A stretch of DNA of 64,000 nucleotides. It comes from an uncultured Bacilli bacterium. Lineage in GTDB: Bacteria > Bacillota_I > Bacilli_A > RF39 > UBA660. The first letter of the stretch is position 1, and each line of letters starts with the position of its first letter. The stretch is from assembly GCA_934155645.1 (NCBI GenBank), contig CAKPHC010000003.1, forward strand, positions 1 to 64,000, in the 5' to 3' direction. Below, piece by piece: positions 1 to 7,360 of the stretch. The notes below the pieces were generated by a model. That model was not told where the DNA came from, ran no database searches, and was given only the letters and a program-made list of their open reading frames with translations. Made by a program: the position numbers and the translations under genes.

Positions 1-1
1 T

Positions 2-46
2 GATATATTATCTATGCAAGGAAAAAATGTTAAATCATTTTTGTAA
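2..46 (+). CDS. possible 3' end of an upstream gene (partial)
   Basis: One frame is open from the window edge to a TAA at 44-46 and would encode a 14-residue tail ending KNVKSFL. The only reason to call it is that a hairpin followed by a T-rich run begins exactly at the stop, as is usual for gene ends in this window. The product cannot be identified from so short a tail. Confidence 0.3.
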   Translation, partial: DILSMQGKNVKSFL

Positions 47-77
47 GGGGTCTATTTTAGGATAGAGCCCTATTTTT
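46..77 (+). terminator. Rho-independent terminator
   Basis: AGGG-g-TCTAT (46-55) pairs with ATAGA-g-CCCT (62-71) around a six-base loop, with one G/G mismatch, followed by ATTTTTG. It would end whatever gene enters from the left. Confidence 0.5.
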
Positions 78-240
78 GTGCAAAAAATTAAAAATAAAAA
101 ACATTAAGTCAATTAGTTGAAAAAAATCAAAGCATTCCGAACTAAGCTATGGTACAAACTGCAATTAAAGCAAAAAATAATAAATAGTTTCAAAAGGTCA
201 AAATATTATCTTAACCTTTTTTGTTAATTTACAAACATAA

Positions 241-352
241 TATAAGTTTTAGCAATATACTAAAAATGTTAGCCGCTTCCGAGGGGTGCGAGTTATAAAT
301 AATCTCGGTCGAAAATGTTTGAAAACTTTATCTTATGATAGAGTTTTCTTTT
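241..352 (+). ncRNA. candidate structured RNA ending in a terminator
   Basis: No ORF fits here. Three hairpins follow in order: TTTTAG/CTAAAA (247-265), CCGAG/CTCGG (279-308), and an 11-bp terminator stem AAAACTTTATC/GATAGAGTTTT (322-347) followed by CTTTTG. The block 271-310 is clearly more GC-rich than its surroundings, which is typical of structured RNA in AT-rich genomes. It does not match a riboswitch or tracrRNA consensus that I recognise. A TTTACA...TATAAG pair just upstream (around 221-245) could be a promoter. It may be an independent small RNA, because its terminator precedes the promoter of the Fic gene. Confidence 0.3.
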
Positions 353-398
353 GTTTTAAGTAAAAATTACTAGAAAAAGAAAAGATAGAATTATTTTG

Positions 399-431
399 AT
401 TAAGCAAGAATTAAGCAAGAATTAAGTAAGA
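399..431 (+). repeat. three tandem 11-bp direct repeats, possible operator
   Basis: ATTAAGCAAGA occurs at 399-409 and 410-420, and ATTAAGTAAGA at 421-431, in perfect register. The array ends five bases before the -35 box of the Fic promoter. An 11-bp period places each copy on the same DNA face, as expected for a repeated regulator-binding site. Confidence 0.5.
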
Positions 432-435
432 TATA

Positions 436-464
436 TTGATTAAAAAGTGTGCGTGTAGTATAAT
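436..464 (+). promoter_or_regulatory. sigma-A-type promoter of the Fic gene
   Basis: TTGATT (436-441), a 17-bp spacer and a perfect TATAAT (459-464) lie 27 bp upstream of the Fic start codon. Confidence 0.65.
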
Positions 465-491
465 AATATACATGAAATAGAGGCGATTTTA

Positions 492-1487
492 ATGATTAAT
501 TATGTACCACCATTTACAATTACAAACAAAATGTTAGATTATGTTTCTAACATAATGGAAAAAGTTGGTAAACTAGATAACTATACTAGTTTTAATAAAA
601 TGCCAGTATTGAGGGAAAATAATAGGATTAAATCTATTCATTCGTCCTTAGCAATTGAAGCAAACTCATTATCCTTAGAACAAGTTAAGGATGTAATTGC
701 TGGTAGAACTGTTATAGGTCCTCAAAAGGAAATACAAGAAGTGAAAAATGCATATAATGCATATGAAATGATTAGTAACATAGATGCATATTCTATAACA
801 GATTTAAAAAAAATCCATGGAGTAATGACGTATTTAACAGTTGATGAATCCGGAAAGTTTAGAAAGGGTAACGAAGGAGTATTTGATGAAAAAGGTAATT
901 GTATTCATGTATGTCCACCACCTGAACAAGTTGCTGAATTAATGAAACAATTATTTGATTGGATGAAAAAAAATAAAGAAGAAATTCATCCGTTGATATT
1001 ATCATCTATATTTCATTATGAATTTGTATTTATACATCCATTTTCAGATGGTAATGGTAGAACTGCAAGATTATGGCAAAATATTATTTTGTCTAAATGG
1101 AAAAAAGTATTTGAATATTTACCGCTCGAATCACAAATACATAAATTTCAAGATGATTATTATAAATCAATTAATAATTGCAATCACAGTGGAGAATCTA
1201 CCGAATTTATTGAATTTATGCTTAAAATGATTGATGAAGTTTTAGATGAAACAATTAAAACAAGTTTAACTCCAATTACAGAAATAGGAATTAATATTAA
1301 TAAATTACTTAGTGTTATGGAATACAATGTTCCAATGACTGCTAATGAAATTATGGATAAATTGGGTATTAAATCAAAAGAAACATTAAGGTCAACGTAT
1401 CTTGATCCAGCAATAAAAGAGGGAGTTGTAACATTAACAATACCCGATAAACCAACTAGTAAAAATCAAATGTATTATAAAGTTTAA
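492..1487 (+). CDS. Fic domain protein (predicted protein AMPylase)
   Basis: Fic enzymes usually transfer AMP from ATP to a hydroxyl group of a target protein. The catalytic motif HPFSDGNGRTAR is complete at about residues 182-193, with the catalytic His and the anion-binding GNGR. Near the N-terminus SSLAIEAN (51-58) resembles the inhibitory helix (S/T)xxxE(G/N), with the key Glu at 56 but Ala in the following position. This is the layout of a self-inhibited Fic protein rather than of a toxin with a separate antitoxin, and no antitoxin gene is adjacent. Residues about 265-331 look like a winged helix-turn-helix, common in this subclass. GAGGCG precedes the ATG. It is a single-gene unit with its own promoter, repeat array and terminator. 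The target is unknown. Confidence 0.9.
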   Translation: MINYVPPFTITNKMLDYVSNIMEKVGKLDNYTSFNKMPVLRENNRIKSIHSSLAIEANSLSLEQVKDVIAGRTVIGPQKEIQEVKNAYNAYEMISNIDAYSITDLKKIHGVMTYLTVDESGKFRKGNEGVFDEKGNCIHVCPPPEQVAELMKQLFDWMKKNKEEIHPLILSSIFHYEFVFIHPFSDGNGRTARLWQNIILSKWKKVFEYLPLESQIHKFQDDYYKSINNCNHSGESTEFIEFMLKMIDEVLDETIKTSLTPITEIGININKLLSVMEYNVPMTANEIMDKLGIKSKETLRSTYLDPAIKEGVVTLTIPDKPTSKNQMYYKV

Positions 1488-1509
1488 AGAAGTAGAAATA
1501 CTTCTTTTT
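1486..1509 (+). terminator. Rho-independent terminator of the Fic gene
   Basis: A perfect 9-bp stem AAAGAAGTA/TACTTCTTT with a GAAA tetraloop starts in the stop codon and runs into a T tract. Confidence 0.85.
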
Positions 1510-1548
1510 ATGTGCAAAATTTACACGTTTATTATTTTGACTTTTTTA

Positions 1549-1562
1549 TGGTAAAATATAAT
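1549..1562 (+). promoter_or_regulatory. extended -10 promoter of the leader/kinase unit
   Basis: TGgTAAAAT (1549-1557) overlaps a TATAAT (1557-1562). A TTGACT at 1537 is too close to be a standard -35. TGnTAAAAT or TGnTATAAT precedes several genes in this window. Confidence 0.45.
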
Positions 1563-1591
1563 TGTAATTTTAAGAAAGGAGTGTGATTTAT

Positions 1592-1648
1592 ATGAAAAGA
1601 ATTACAAAAAAATATAATCAGATAAATCATACTATAGATATTAAATAG
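1592..1648 (+). CDS. possible 18-residue leader peptide
   Basis: A short ORF, starting MKRITKKYNQINH and ending in TAG, has a strong Shine-Dalgarno (AGAAAGGAG) ten bases upstream of its ATG. It lies between the promoter and the kinase gene, ending 29 bp before that gene. The ten-base string AGTGTGATTT occurs both across the leader's ribosome site (1580-1589) and just after its stop. The position fits translational coupling or attenuation of the kinase, but no clear alternative hairpin pair is visible and the ORF may be fortuitous. Confidence 0.4.
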   Translation: MKRITKKYNQINHTIDIK

Positions 1649-1677
1649 TGTGATTTCTCGAGATAGGAGAAATAAAA

Positions 1678-2181
1678 ATGAATAAATTATATGTTATAAC
1701 AGGACCTGCTGGAGTAGGTAAAAGTACTGTTAGCTATGAGCTTGGTAAAAGATTGGACAAGTCTGTAGTAATAGAAGGAGATACAATTTATAATTTTTTT
1801 GTTGGTGGTAGAATTAAACCATGGTATCCCAATGCACCGCTCGATTTATTCTGGAAAAATTCTATTATGCTAATAAAATCATATTTGGAAAACGGATATG
1901 ATGTAGTATTCAATTATATAATAAAAAATAAACAATTAGAAAATTTAAAAGAAACATTTAAAGATTATGACTTTATATTTAGCTGTTTATTAGTAGATGA
2001 ACCAACAATTATTAAAAGGGATTTATTAAGACCAGAAGATTGTCAGATGCATGAAAGAAGTTTAATTCTTTTAAAAGAATTTATAAATTGCAATTACGAT
2101 AACAAGTACATTATAGATAGTTCTAATTTAACTGTTGAAGAGACTGTAGAAAAAATATTACGTGTCAAAAGTGTAGAATAA
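1678..2181 (+). CDS. P-loop kinase-like protein
   Basis: The protein begins with a strand and a clear Walker A loop, GPAGVGKST (residues 9-17), then an acidic region (EGD) typical of small-molecule kinases of the shikimate/adenylate kinase fold. At 167 residues it is the right size for one such domain with no additions. Similar proteins are usually annotated as AAA-family ATPases or nucleoside/chloramphenicol-phosphotransferase-like kinases. The substrate cannot be read from the sequence. AGGAG lies eight bases upstream of the ATG. It is the main gene of a unit that also carries the short leader ORF, and it ends at a strong terminator. Confidence 0.7.
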   Translation: MNKLYVITGPAGVGKSTVSYELGKRLDKSVVIEGDTIYNFFVGGRIKPWYPNAPLDLFWKNSIMLIKSYLENGYDVVFNYIIKNKQLENLKETFKDYDFIFSCLLVDEPTIIKRDLLRPEDCQMHERSLILLKEFINCNYDNKYIIDSSNLTVEETVEKILRVKSVE

Positions 2182-2206
2182 CTCCATTAAACGATGGAGT
2201 TTTCTT
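2180..2206 (+). terminator. Rho-independent terminator of the P-loop kinase gene
   Basis: AACTCCAT (2180-2187) pairs perfectly with ATGGAGTT (2194-2201), followed by TTCTTTT. It overlaps the stop codon. Confidence 0.85.
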
Positions 2207-2247
2207 TTACTTTATGATATACTATTATTATAATAGAGGTGAGAAAA

Positions 2248-2817
2248 TTGGACGGGACATTTTTAATAATCTTAATAATAATTATAATATCAATAGGAGT
2301 ATTTGCATTAATTAAAAAAGTTTGTAAACCAATAAAGACAACAACAGCAATTTTACTAGTTATACCAACAGTAGCAACGTGTGGGATTGCACTTTTGATT
2401 TATAAGTTTTTTAGAAATAGTTTTGAAGTAACTAGCTATCATGGGAAAAATTCTTCGAGCACTACTAATGCTCATTCGGTTGCTTCTTATGATATTCCAA
2501 CTTTTGATGAACCGAAGAAAACTGAAAAGAAAAAACCAGCAAGAGCATTTACTGATGTATCTGGTAAAACAGCATATTATGATGACGAAGGAAATTTTAT
2601 AGGAAGTTCAACAGATAATGGATTTGGTAAAAAAGTATTTACTGACGCTGAGGGTAATTATGCAGGTGAAGGATTTAGTAATGGACTAGGTCAAACTGTA
2701 TACACAGATAAAGATGGAAACATAACTTCTAGTAATACTAATTATCGTGGAGATGAAGAATTTTCTGATGGAACATCTGCAAAAAAGGATTCTTTCGGAA
2801 ATACATTTTATTCATAA
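2248..2817 (+). CDS. membrane protein with glycine-rich repeat tail
   Basis: No family is recognised. Two hydrophobic segments (about residues 4-22 and 32-54) are followed by a polar linker and a C-terminal half containing three imperfect repeats of the form FTDxxGNxxGxxxxNGxG, which resemble short beta-hairpin (YD-like) repeats. I prefer the TTG at 2248 because AGGTGAG lies at the right distance. The in-frame GTG at 2239 is part of that same ribosome site. The order of segments suggests a membrane anchor with a small domain on one side of the membrane. Confidence 0.6.
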   Translation: MDGTFLIILIIIIISIGVFALIKKVCKPIKTTTAILLVIPTVATCGIALLIYKFFRNSFEVTSYHGKNSSSTTNAHSVASYDIPTFDEPKKTEKKKPARAFTDVSGKTAYYDDEGNFIGSSTDNGFGKKVFTDAEGNYAGEGFSNGLGQTVYTDKDGNITSSNTNYRGDEEFSDGTSAKKDSFGNTFYS

Positions 2818-2849
2818 TATTAGAATTAAACAAAATAATTAATTTAGTT

Positions 2850-2870
2850 AGTGCTTTTAGCACTTTTTTT
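2850..2870 (+). terminator. Rho-independent terminator
   Basis: AGTGCT/AGCACT with a TTT loop, followed by seven T residues. Confidence 0.85.
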
Positions 2871-2927
2871 CTTGAAGAAAAATCCTATCAATGATAGAAT
2901 TTAAGAGTATGGTAGTGAGGTTGTATT

Positions 2928-3803
2928 ATGAAGAAAAAAGAAGGAAAAGAAACAAAACCTAAAAAAGAGAAAGTTTCTAAAATAAAAAAGGAAAAAATTA
3001 AAAAAGAGAAAGTAAAAAAAGAAAAACCACCTAAAAAGAAAAGAAGAATTAAAAGTTGGATTTTAATATTTATATCAACCATCTTTATTATTGCGGGATT
3101 AATTCTATTATTAATGGGAATTGGAGTAATACCTTATCAAAAAGAGAGAGGACCTAAATTATATACTTTAGCAGAATGGGTTAGAATAGGTGACTACGTG
3201 GATTATGATGCTGGAGTTTGGGAAGAAGACAAAGATATCCCTAATAGAGGAACCGAATTTACTTTTGGTGGATATAAAAAAGATGCATCAAGAAATACTG
3301 GAGTAACATGTAACTACAACGACAAAGAAAATTCTGGTTGGCGAGTATTTAGTAATGAAGACGGAGTTATAACTTTGATTCAATCAGGAATATCTATGTG
3401 TTATTATCATGGGTATGGAGCATCAACTAATGATAGAACTGTAGCAATACTAAATAATACTGATGAAAATATTAAATATGACTACTTTATAAATGATAAA
3501 TTTGCAAGTAGTGTAAGAATATTATCTAAAGAAGATATTGATAAATTTACTGAGAGTGATTCTAGTTTTCAAAGAATTTCCAATGATTTAATTGCAATCG
3601 ATAATCCATATTGGTTAGCAAGTAAATATGAAACATATTATATGTGGTATGTAACTGAAGGTGGTTCTCTAGCTGTAGACCATGTTGGTTCATACGGAGT
3701 AAGAGTTCTTGTAACTTTAAATAAAGGTGTACAGACAACTGGACAAAATTCAAAAAAAGCATGGACTTTGCAAGAAGAAGTAAAAAATGAAAAAAATAAG
3801 TAA
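2928..3803 (+). CDS. membrane-anchored protein with lectin-like extracellular domain
   Basis: The first 42 residues are almost entirely Lys and Glu (KKEK repeats) and should stay in the cytoplasm. One transmembrane helix follows at about 43-68 and then a 220-residue outer domain. The outer domain contains GWRVFSNEDG, RILSKEDI, YWLASK and a closing GVRVLVTL. That order matches the ends of the surface proteins at 19887, 21442 and 57918 (WRIxRINEDGS ... VxPVINxKS), so I place it as a distant relative. The fold is probably of the C-type-lectin/formylglycine-enzyme kind. No catalytic residues are evident. GAGGT precedes the ATG by six bases. Confidence 0.6.
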   Translation: MKKKEGKETKPKKEKVSKIKKEKIKKEKVKKEKPPKKKRRIKSWILIFISTIFIIAGLILLLMGIGVIPYQKERGPKLYTLAEWVRIGDYVDYDAGVWEEDKDIPNRGTEFTFGGYKKDASRNTGVTCNYNDKENSGWRVFSNEDGVITLIQSGISMCYYHGYGASTNDRTVAILNNTDENIKYDYFINDKFASSVRILSKEDIDKFTESDSSFQRISNDLIAIDNPYWLASKYETYYMWYVTEGGSLAVDHVGSYGVRVLVTLNKGVQTTGQNSKKAWTLQEEVKNEKNK

Positions 3804-3851
3804 AAAAGGCAAATAATTTCAAAAAAAGACTTTGAACTTTATTTGTCTTTT
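3804..3851 (+). terminator. possible long-loop terminator
   Basis: AAAAGGCAAATAA (3804-3816) pairs with TTATTTGTCTTTT (3839-3851) with one G-U pair and a 22-base loop. It overlaps the next promoter, so it may not work alone. Confidence 0.45.
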
Positions 3852-3859
3852 GTTATAAT
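3832..3859 (+). promoter_or_regulatory. sigma-A-type promoter of the PfkB kinase gene
   Basis: TTGAAC (3832-3837), 16-bp spacer, TATAAT (3854-3859), 19 bp upstream of the ATG. Confidence 0.6.
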
Positions 3860-3878
3860 AAAAATAAGGTGATAAGGT

Positions 3879-4784
3879 ATGAGAGCAATATGTATAGGAC
3901 AAGCCGCCTATGATATAACTTTACCTGTAGATCACTTTCCAATTGAGAATAAAAAGATGAGGTCACAAGCCAAGGTTGAATGTAGTGGGGGCAGCGCTTG
4001 TAACTGTGCTTATTTACTGGCAAAGTGGGGAATTGATACTTATTTTGCTGGTGTAGTTGGAGATGACTACTACGGTAACAAGATTAAAGAAGAACTAGAT
4101 AAGATAGGTATAAATACCAAGTACTTAGAAATTAATAAATCTTATCAAACAACTTCTAGTTATATAATAGCAAATACTACAATAGGAAGCAGGACTATTA
4201 TCACTAATAGACCTAAAGAATTAATCTTAGAAGACAAAGATGTACAAGAAAAGTTTGATGTTATATTATTAGATGGTTACGAAAGAAGTTTTTCTAACAA
4301 AATAATAGAAGCTAATCCTGATGCGATTAAAATAATTGATGCAGGATCACTAAAAGAAGCAACTATAGAATTATCTAAAAAAGTAGATTATGTAGTATGT
4401 TCTAAAGATTTTGCTGAAGATTATACAAGAAAAAATGTTGATTATAATGATTTGACTTCACTAGTAGTAATATACAATATTCTAAAAAAGGATTTTAAGA
4501 ATAGTATAATTATTACGTTAGAAGATAAGGGGTGCTTTGTGTATGATAATGGTTACAAGCTAGTACCGACATTAAAAGCAAAAGCAGTAGATACAACTGG
4601 TGCTGGAGATATATTCCACGGTGCTTTTACGTATGCTATTGCAAATAAATTTGATATGATAAAGACTCTAAAATACGCTAATATAGCAGGTTCGCTATCA
4701 GTAAGAAAAATGGGAGGGCAGTTATCTATTCCTACTTTAGATGAAGTAAGAAGAAAATACGATGAATGTAGTAAACCGCGATAG
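3879..4784 (+). CDS. PfkB-family carbohydrate/nucleoside kinase
   Basis: Members of this ribokinase-like family phosphorylate sugars or nucleosides with ATP in the cytoplasm. The C-terminal signature DTTGAGDIFHGAF starts near residue 238, with the catalytic Asp at 244. The N-terminal glycine motif GGSACNCAYLLAKWG is also present. At 301 residues it has full family length. Candidate substrates (ribose, fructose, pseudouridine, adenosine) cannot be told apart by eye. AAGGTGATAAGGT precedes the ATG. It overlaps the downstream Smr gene by 23 bp, so the two are probably co-transcribed. Confidence 0.85.
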   Translation: MRAICIGQAAYDITLPVDHFPIENKKMRSQAKVECSGGSACNCAYLLAKWGIDTYFAGVVGDDYYGNKIKEELDKIGINTKYLEINKSYQTTSSYIIANTTIGSRTIITNRPKELILEDKDVQEKFDVILLDGYERSFSNKIIEANPDAIKIIDAGSLKEATIELSKKVDYVVCSKDFAEDYTRKNVDYNDLTSLVVIYNILKKDFKNSIIITLEDKGCFVYDNGYKLVPTLKAKAVDTTGAGDIFHGAFTYAIANKFDMIKTLKYANIAGSLSVRKMGGQLSIPTLDEVRRKYDECSKPR

Positions 4785-5079
4785 TCTTCCACGACTTGAT
4801 TTGCATGGTGAGCCAAAAGATATAGCAAGAATATTAGTAGAAGAGTTTTTAGAATATAATTATAAATTAGGGCAACTAGAATTAGTTATTATCCATGGAA
4901 TTGGAGAAGGAATATTGAAAAAGGAAGTGCATAGAGTGCTAAAAAATAGTAAGCTAGTAGCTGAATTTGGATTAGATATGTTTAATCCAGGTTGCACCTT
5001 AGTAAGACTGGGTGTCAAAGTTGACAAAAATGAGAGTGTGTGCTATAATATGCAACATAACTTGGAGGGGGGATATTAA
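4762..5079 (+). CDS. Smr domain protein (small MutS2-related)
   Basis: This is a 105-residue stand-alone Smr domain. The two signature elements are LDLHG (about 12-16) and HGIGEG (45-50), and the domain closes with NPGCTLVRL. Smr domains are nucleases acting on branched DNA or on RNA, and occur at the end of MutS2. No MutS-type ATPase domain is attached, and mutS2 is not in the window. The gene overlaps the PfkB gene at its start and ends with TAATG shared with the next gene. The start at 4762 has only a weak ribosome site, so coupling to the upstream gene is likely. Confidence 0.8.
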   Translation: MNVVNRDSLPRLDLHGEPKDIARILVEEFLEYNYKLGQLELVIIHGIGEGILKKEVHRVLKNSKLVAEFGLDMFNPGCTLVRLGVKVDKNESVCYNMQHNLEGGY

Positions 5080-7346
5080 TGTATACCGAGTACGAAGAGA
5101 AAAAAGGTTTTCCGATTAGAGACTTTCTAATCAAATTAGTATTAATCGTTGTATTTGTATTACTTTTATTTTGGTTATTACCAATACCTAATTTAAAAGG
5201 ATTAAATAATACAATATTTAATGCCAATGTTCAAACAATGAAAGATGCAGCTATCAGTTATTTTACAACTGAGAGATTGCCAAAAAATGTGGGAGATAAA
5301 GTAACATTATCATTAAAAGAAATGTTAGATATGAAATTACTTTTACCTTTCACTGATAAGAATGGTGATACTTGTGATGTTGAAAAATCATATGTAACAC
5401 TTGAAAAGAAAGAAACAGAATACTTAATGACTGTACATTTAAAATGTAAAGGTCAAGAAGATGAAATAGTAGTACACTTAGGATGCTACGATTACTGTTC
5501 TGGTACTGTCTGTGAAAGAAGAGATGATGATAAAACTCCAGTACCTTCTGGACCATCATGTACTTTGATGATTTCTTCTGGTAAATTAGGAGAAAATGGT
5601 TGGTACCTAGGTGATGTAACAGTTAAGTTCAAGAGTAAGAGTACAACAGGCGGAGCTAAGATTACTAAATATGGTATTGGATTAACTAATAACTATGATG
5701 GTAAAAATTCTTATACAGTAACAGCTGATGGAACTACTAAAGTATATGGTTATATCAAAGACTCAAATGGTAAAACTGCTGTTTGTAGTATAGATGTTAA
5801 AAAAGATACTAAAGAGCCAAGCTGTGAATTATCTGTATTAAGCGGAAGCGTGGGAGCAAATGGAACTTATATTACTGATGTAGTAGTAGGATTCAAGAGC
5901 AAAACTGATGCAACAAGCGGTGTAGCAGCATTTGGTATGGATACTTCATCTAAAACAGTATTCAATAGTAAAGATCGTTATACAGTAAATAAAAATGGTA
6001 CAACTAAAGTATATGGTTATGTTAAAGATGCAGCTGGACATACTAAAACATGTAGTATTACAGTTGAAAGAAAAGCAAGTGAAACAGGTTCTGTTCCATC
6101 ATGTAGCTTACAAGTAACTAGTGGTGTAATGGGAACAAATAACTGGTATACAAGTAACGTTGTAGTAGGATTCAAGAATAAATCAACTACTAATGGTGCA
6201 AGTATTACAGCATTTGGTATAGGAACAAGTGCAACATATGGAGGAAATTCAAGTTATACTCTTGATAAAGATGGTAACTACGTAATTAACGGTTATGTTA
6301 AAGACTCAAACGGAAATACTGCTACATGTAGTATTACAGTTAAACGTGATGCAACTAAACCAAATTGTGACTTAGCAATAATTAGTGGTACTAAAAATAG
6401 TAGTGGAAACTATACAAGTAACGTTGTAGTAGGATTTGCTAATAAATATGATGTAACTAGTGGTATGAATGCTTTCGGAATGACTGCAAATAATACAGTT
6501 AATTACAATGGTTCAACTAAATTAACTATTAGTGAAAACGGAACTCATACAATCAAAGGTTACGTTAAAGATAACGCTGGAAATACAAATGTATGTGGTA
6601 TCACATTTACTAAAGTAGCTCAAACTTATGAATATGAATATAGTAAGAAATTTGAAGCTTCATATAGTGAATGGGGTGGCTGGACAAATAAACAATATAA
6701 TCCAAGTAACCCACCTAAATGGGGATTATCAAGCGATGGATTATCATATACAGAAGATTTAGGAAAAACAACTAAATATATCGAAAAACCAGGAAATGCA
6801 ATATTTGCCGATAAATTAGTTGAAACAACAAGTGTATCAACTAAGACATGTGCTGGATATACTTACTATAGAAGTAAAACAAATACAAGTAAAACTTATG
6901 CAATTAAGTTAACAGATGATTGGAAATATGAAGGACTAGTATCATTATCTGGTACACCTTCTGATACATTATCAGTTAAATATGTATTTGTAGGAATGGA
7001 TTGGAATAGATGTGGTGATTCTTGTACAACAACTCCATATACAGTATGGCAAAAATATACAAGAACAGTATCTACAGTAACAGCTACTGATACAATTACA
7101 ACAAATAATGGTGTAGTAGTTAAATGTACATCATATACTGATACTCCTATTATAACTTTCAATACATTATCACAAATCGTAGGATATGAAAAAGTTAAAG
7201 TATTAGAAGAATCATATAACTATAGAATTAAATATCGTACATTAATCCACAGTGCCTATACTGATATCAAATGGAGTTCATTTAATGATCCAATATTGTT
7301 AGGACAAGGATATAAAATGACTGGTAACTATAGGTTAGCTGGTTAA
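5079..7346 (+). CDS. surface protein with four Ig-like repeats
   Basis: A short cytoplasmic tail and one membrane helix (about 17-35) are followed by an outer region of more than 700 residues. Residues about 160-515 hold four tandem repeats of 85-95 residues. Each opens with PSC/PNC-x-L, continues with a GWYxxxVVVGFKxK-like strand, and ends with GYVKDxxGxTxxCSI. The paired cysteines probably close each bacterial Ig-like domain. The segment between helix and repeats (NVQTMKDAAISYFTTERLP...) resembles the same region of the prepilin-like proteins downstream. The last 230 residues are Thr/Ser/Tyr-rich and unassigned. There is no LPxTG sorting signal. AGGGGGG precedes the ATG, which overlaps the Smr stop codon. 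Confidence 0.75.
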   Translation: MYTEYEEKKGFPIRDFLIKLVLIVVFVLLLFWLLPIPNLKGLNNTIFNANVQTMKDAAISYFTTERLPKNVGDKVTLSLKEMLDMKLLLPFTDKNGDTCDVEKSYVTLEKKETEYLMTVHLKCKGQEDEIVVHLGCYDYCSGTVCERRDDDKTPVPSGPSCTLMISSGKLGENGWYLGDVTVKFKSKSTTGGAKITKYGIGLTNNYDGKNSYTVTADGTTKVYGYIKDSNGKTAVCSIDVKKDTKEPSCELSVLSGSVGANGTYITDVVVGFKSKTDATSGVAAFGMDTSSKTVFNSKDRYTVNKNGTTKVYGYVKDAAGHTKTCSITVERKASETGSVPSCSLQVTSGVMGTNNWYTSNVVVGFKNKSTTNGASITAFGIGTSATYGGNSSYTLDKDGNYVINGYVKDSNGNTATCSITVKRDATKPNCDLAIISGTKNSSGNYTSNVVVGFANKYDVTSGMNAFGMTANNTVNYNGSTKLTISENGTHTIKGYVKDNAGNTNVCGITFTKVAQTYEYEYSKKFEASYSEWGGWTNKQYNPSNPPKWGLSSDGLSYTEDLGKTTKYIEKPGNAIFADKLVETTSVSTKTCAGYTYYRSKTNTSKTYAIKLTDDWKYEGLVSLSGTPSDTLSVKYVFVGMDWNRCGDSCTTTPYTVWQKYTRTVSTVTATDTITTNNGVVVKCTSYTDTPIITFNTLSQIVGYEKVKVLEESYNYRIKYRTLIHSAYTDIKWSSFNDPILLGQGYKMTGNYRLAG

Positions 7347-7360
7347 AAGGGGTGAATGAT

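Noticed and set aside
399..431. CRISPR array
   Set aside because: Three contiguous 11-bp repeats without spacers are not CRISPR. No array or cas gene is seen anywhere in the window.
492..1648. Fic protein plus the short ORF as a toxin-antitoxin pair
   Set aside because: The inhibitory motif is inside the Fic protein, a terminator separates the two, and the short ORF follows a new promoter and does not resemble a Fic antitoxin.
5064..5078. Six-G run before the Ig-repeat gene as another phase-variable tract
   Set aside because: It is part of the Shine-Dalgarno site (GGAGGGGGG) and is too short to be a convincing slippage tract.
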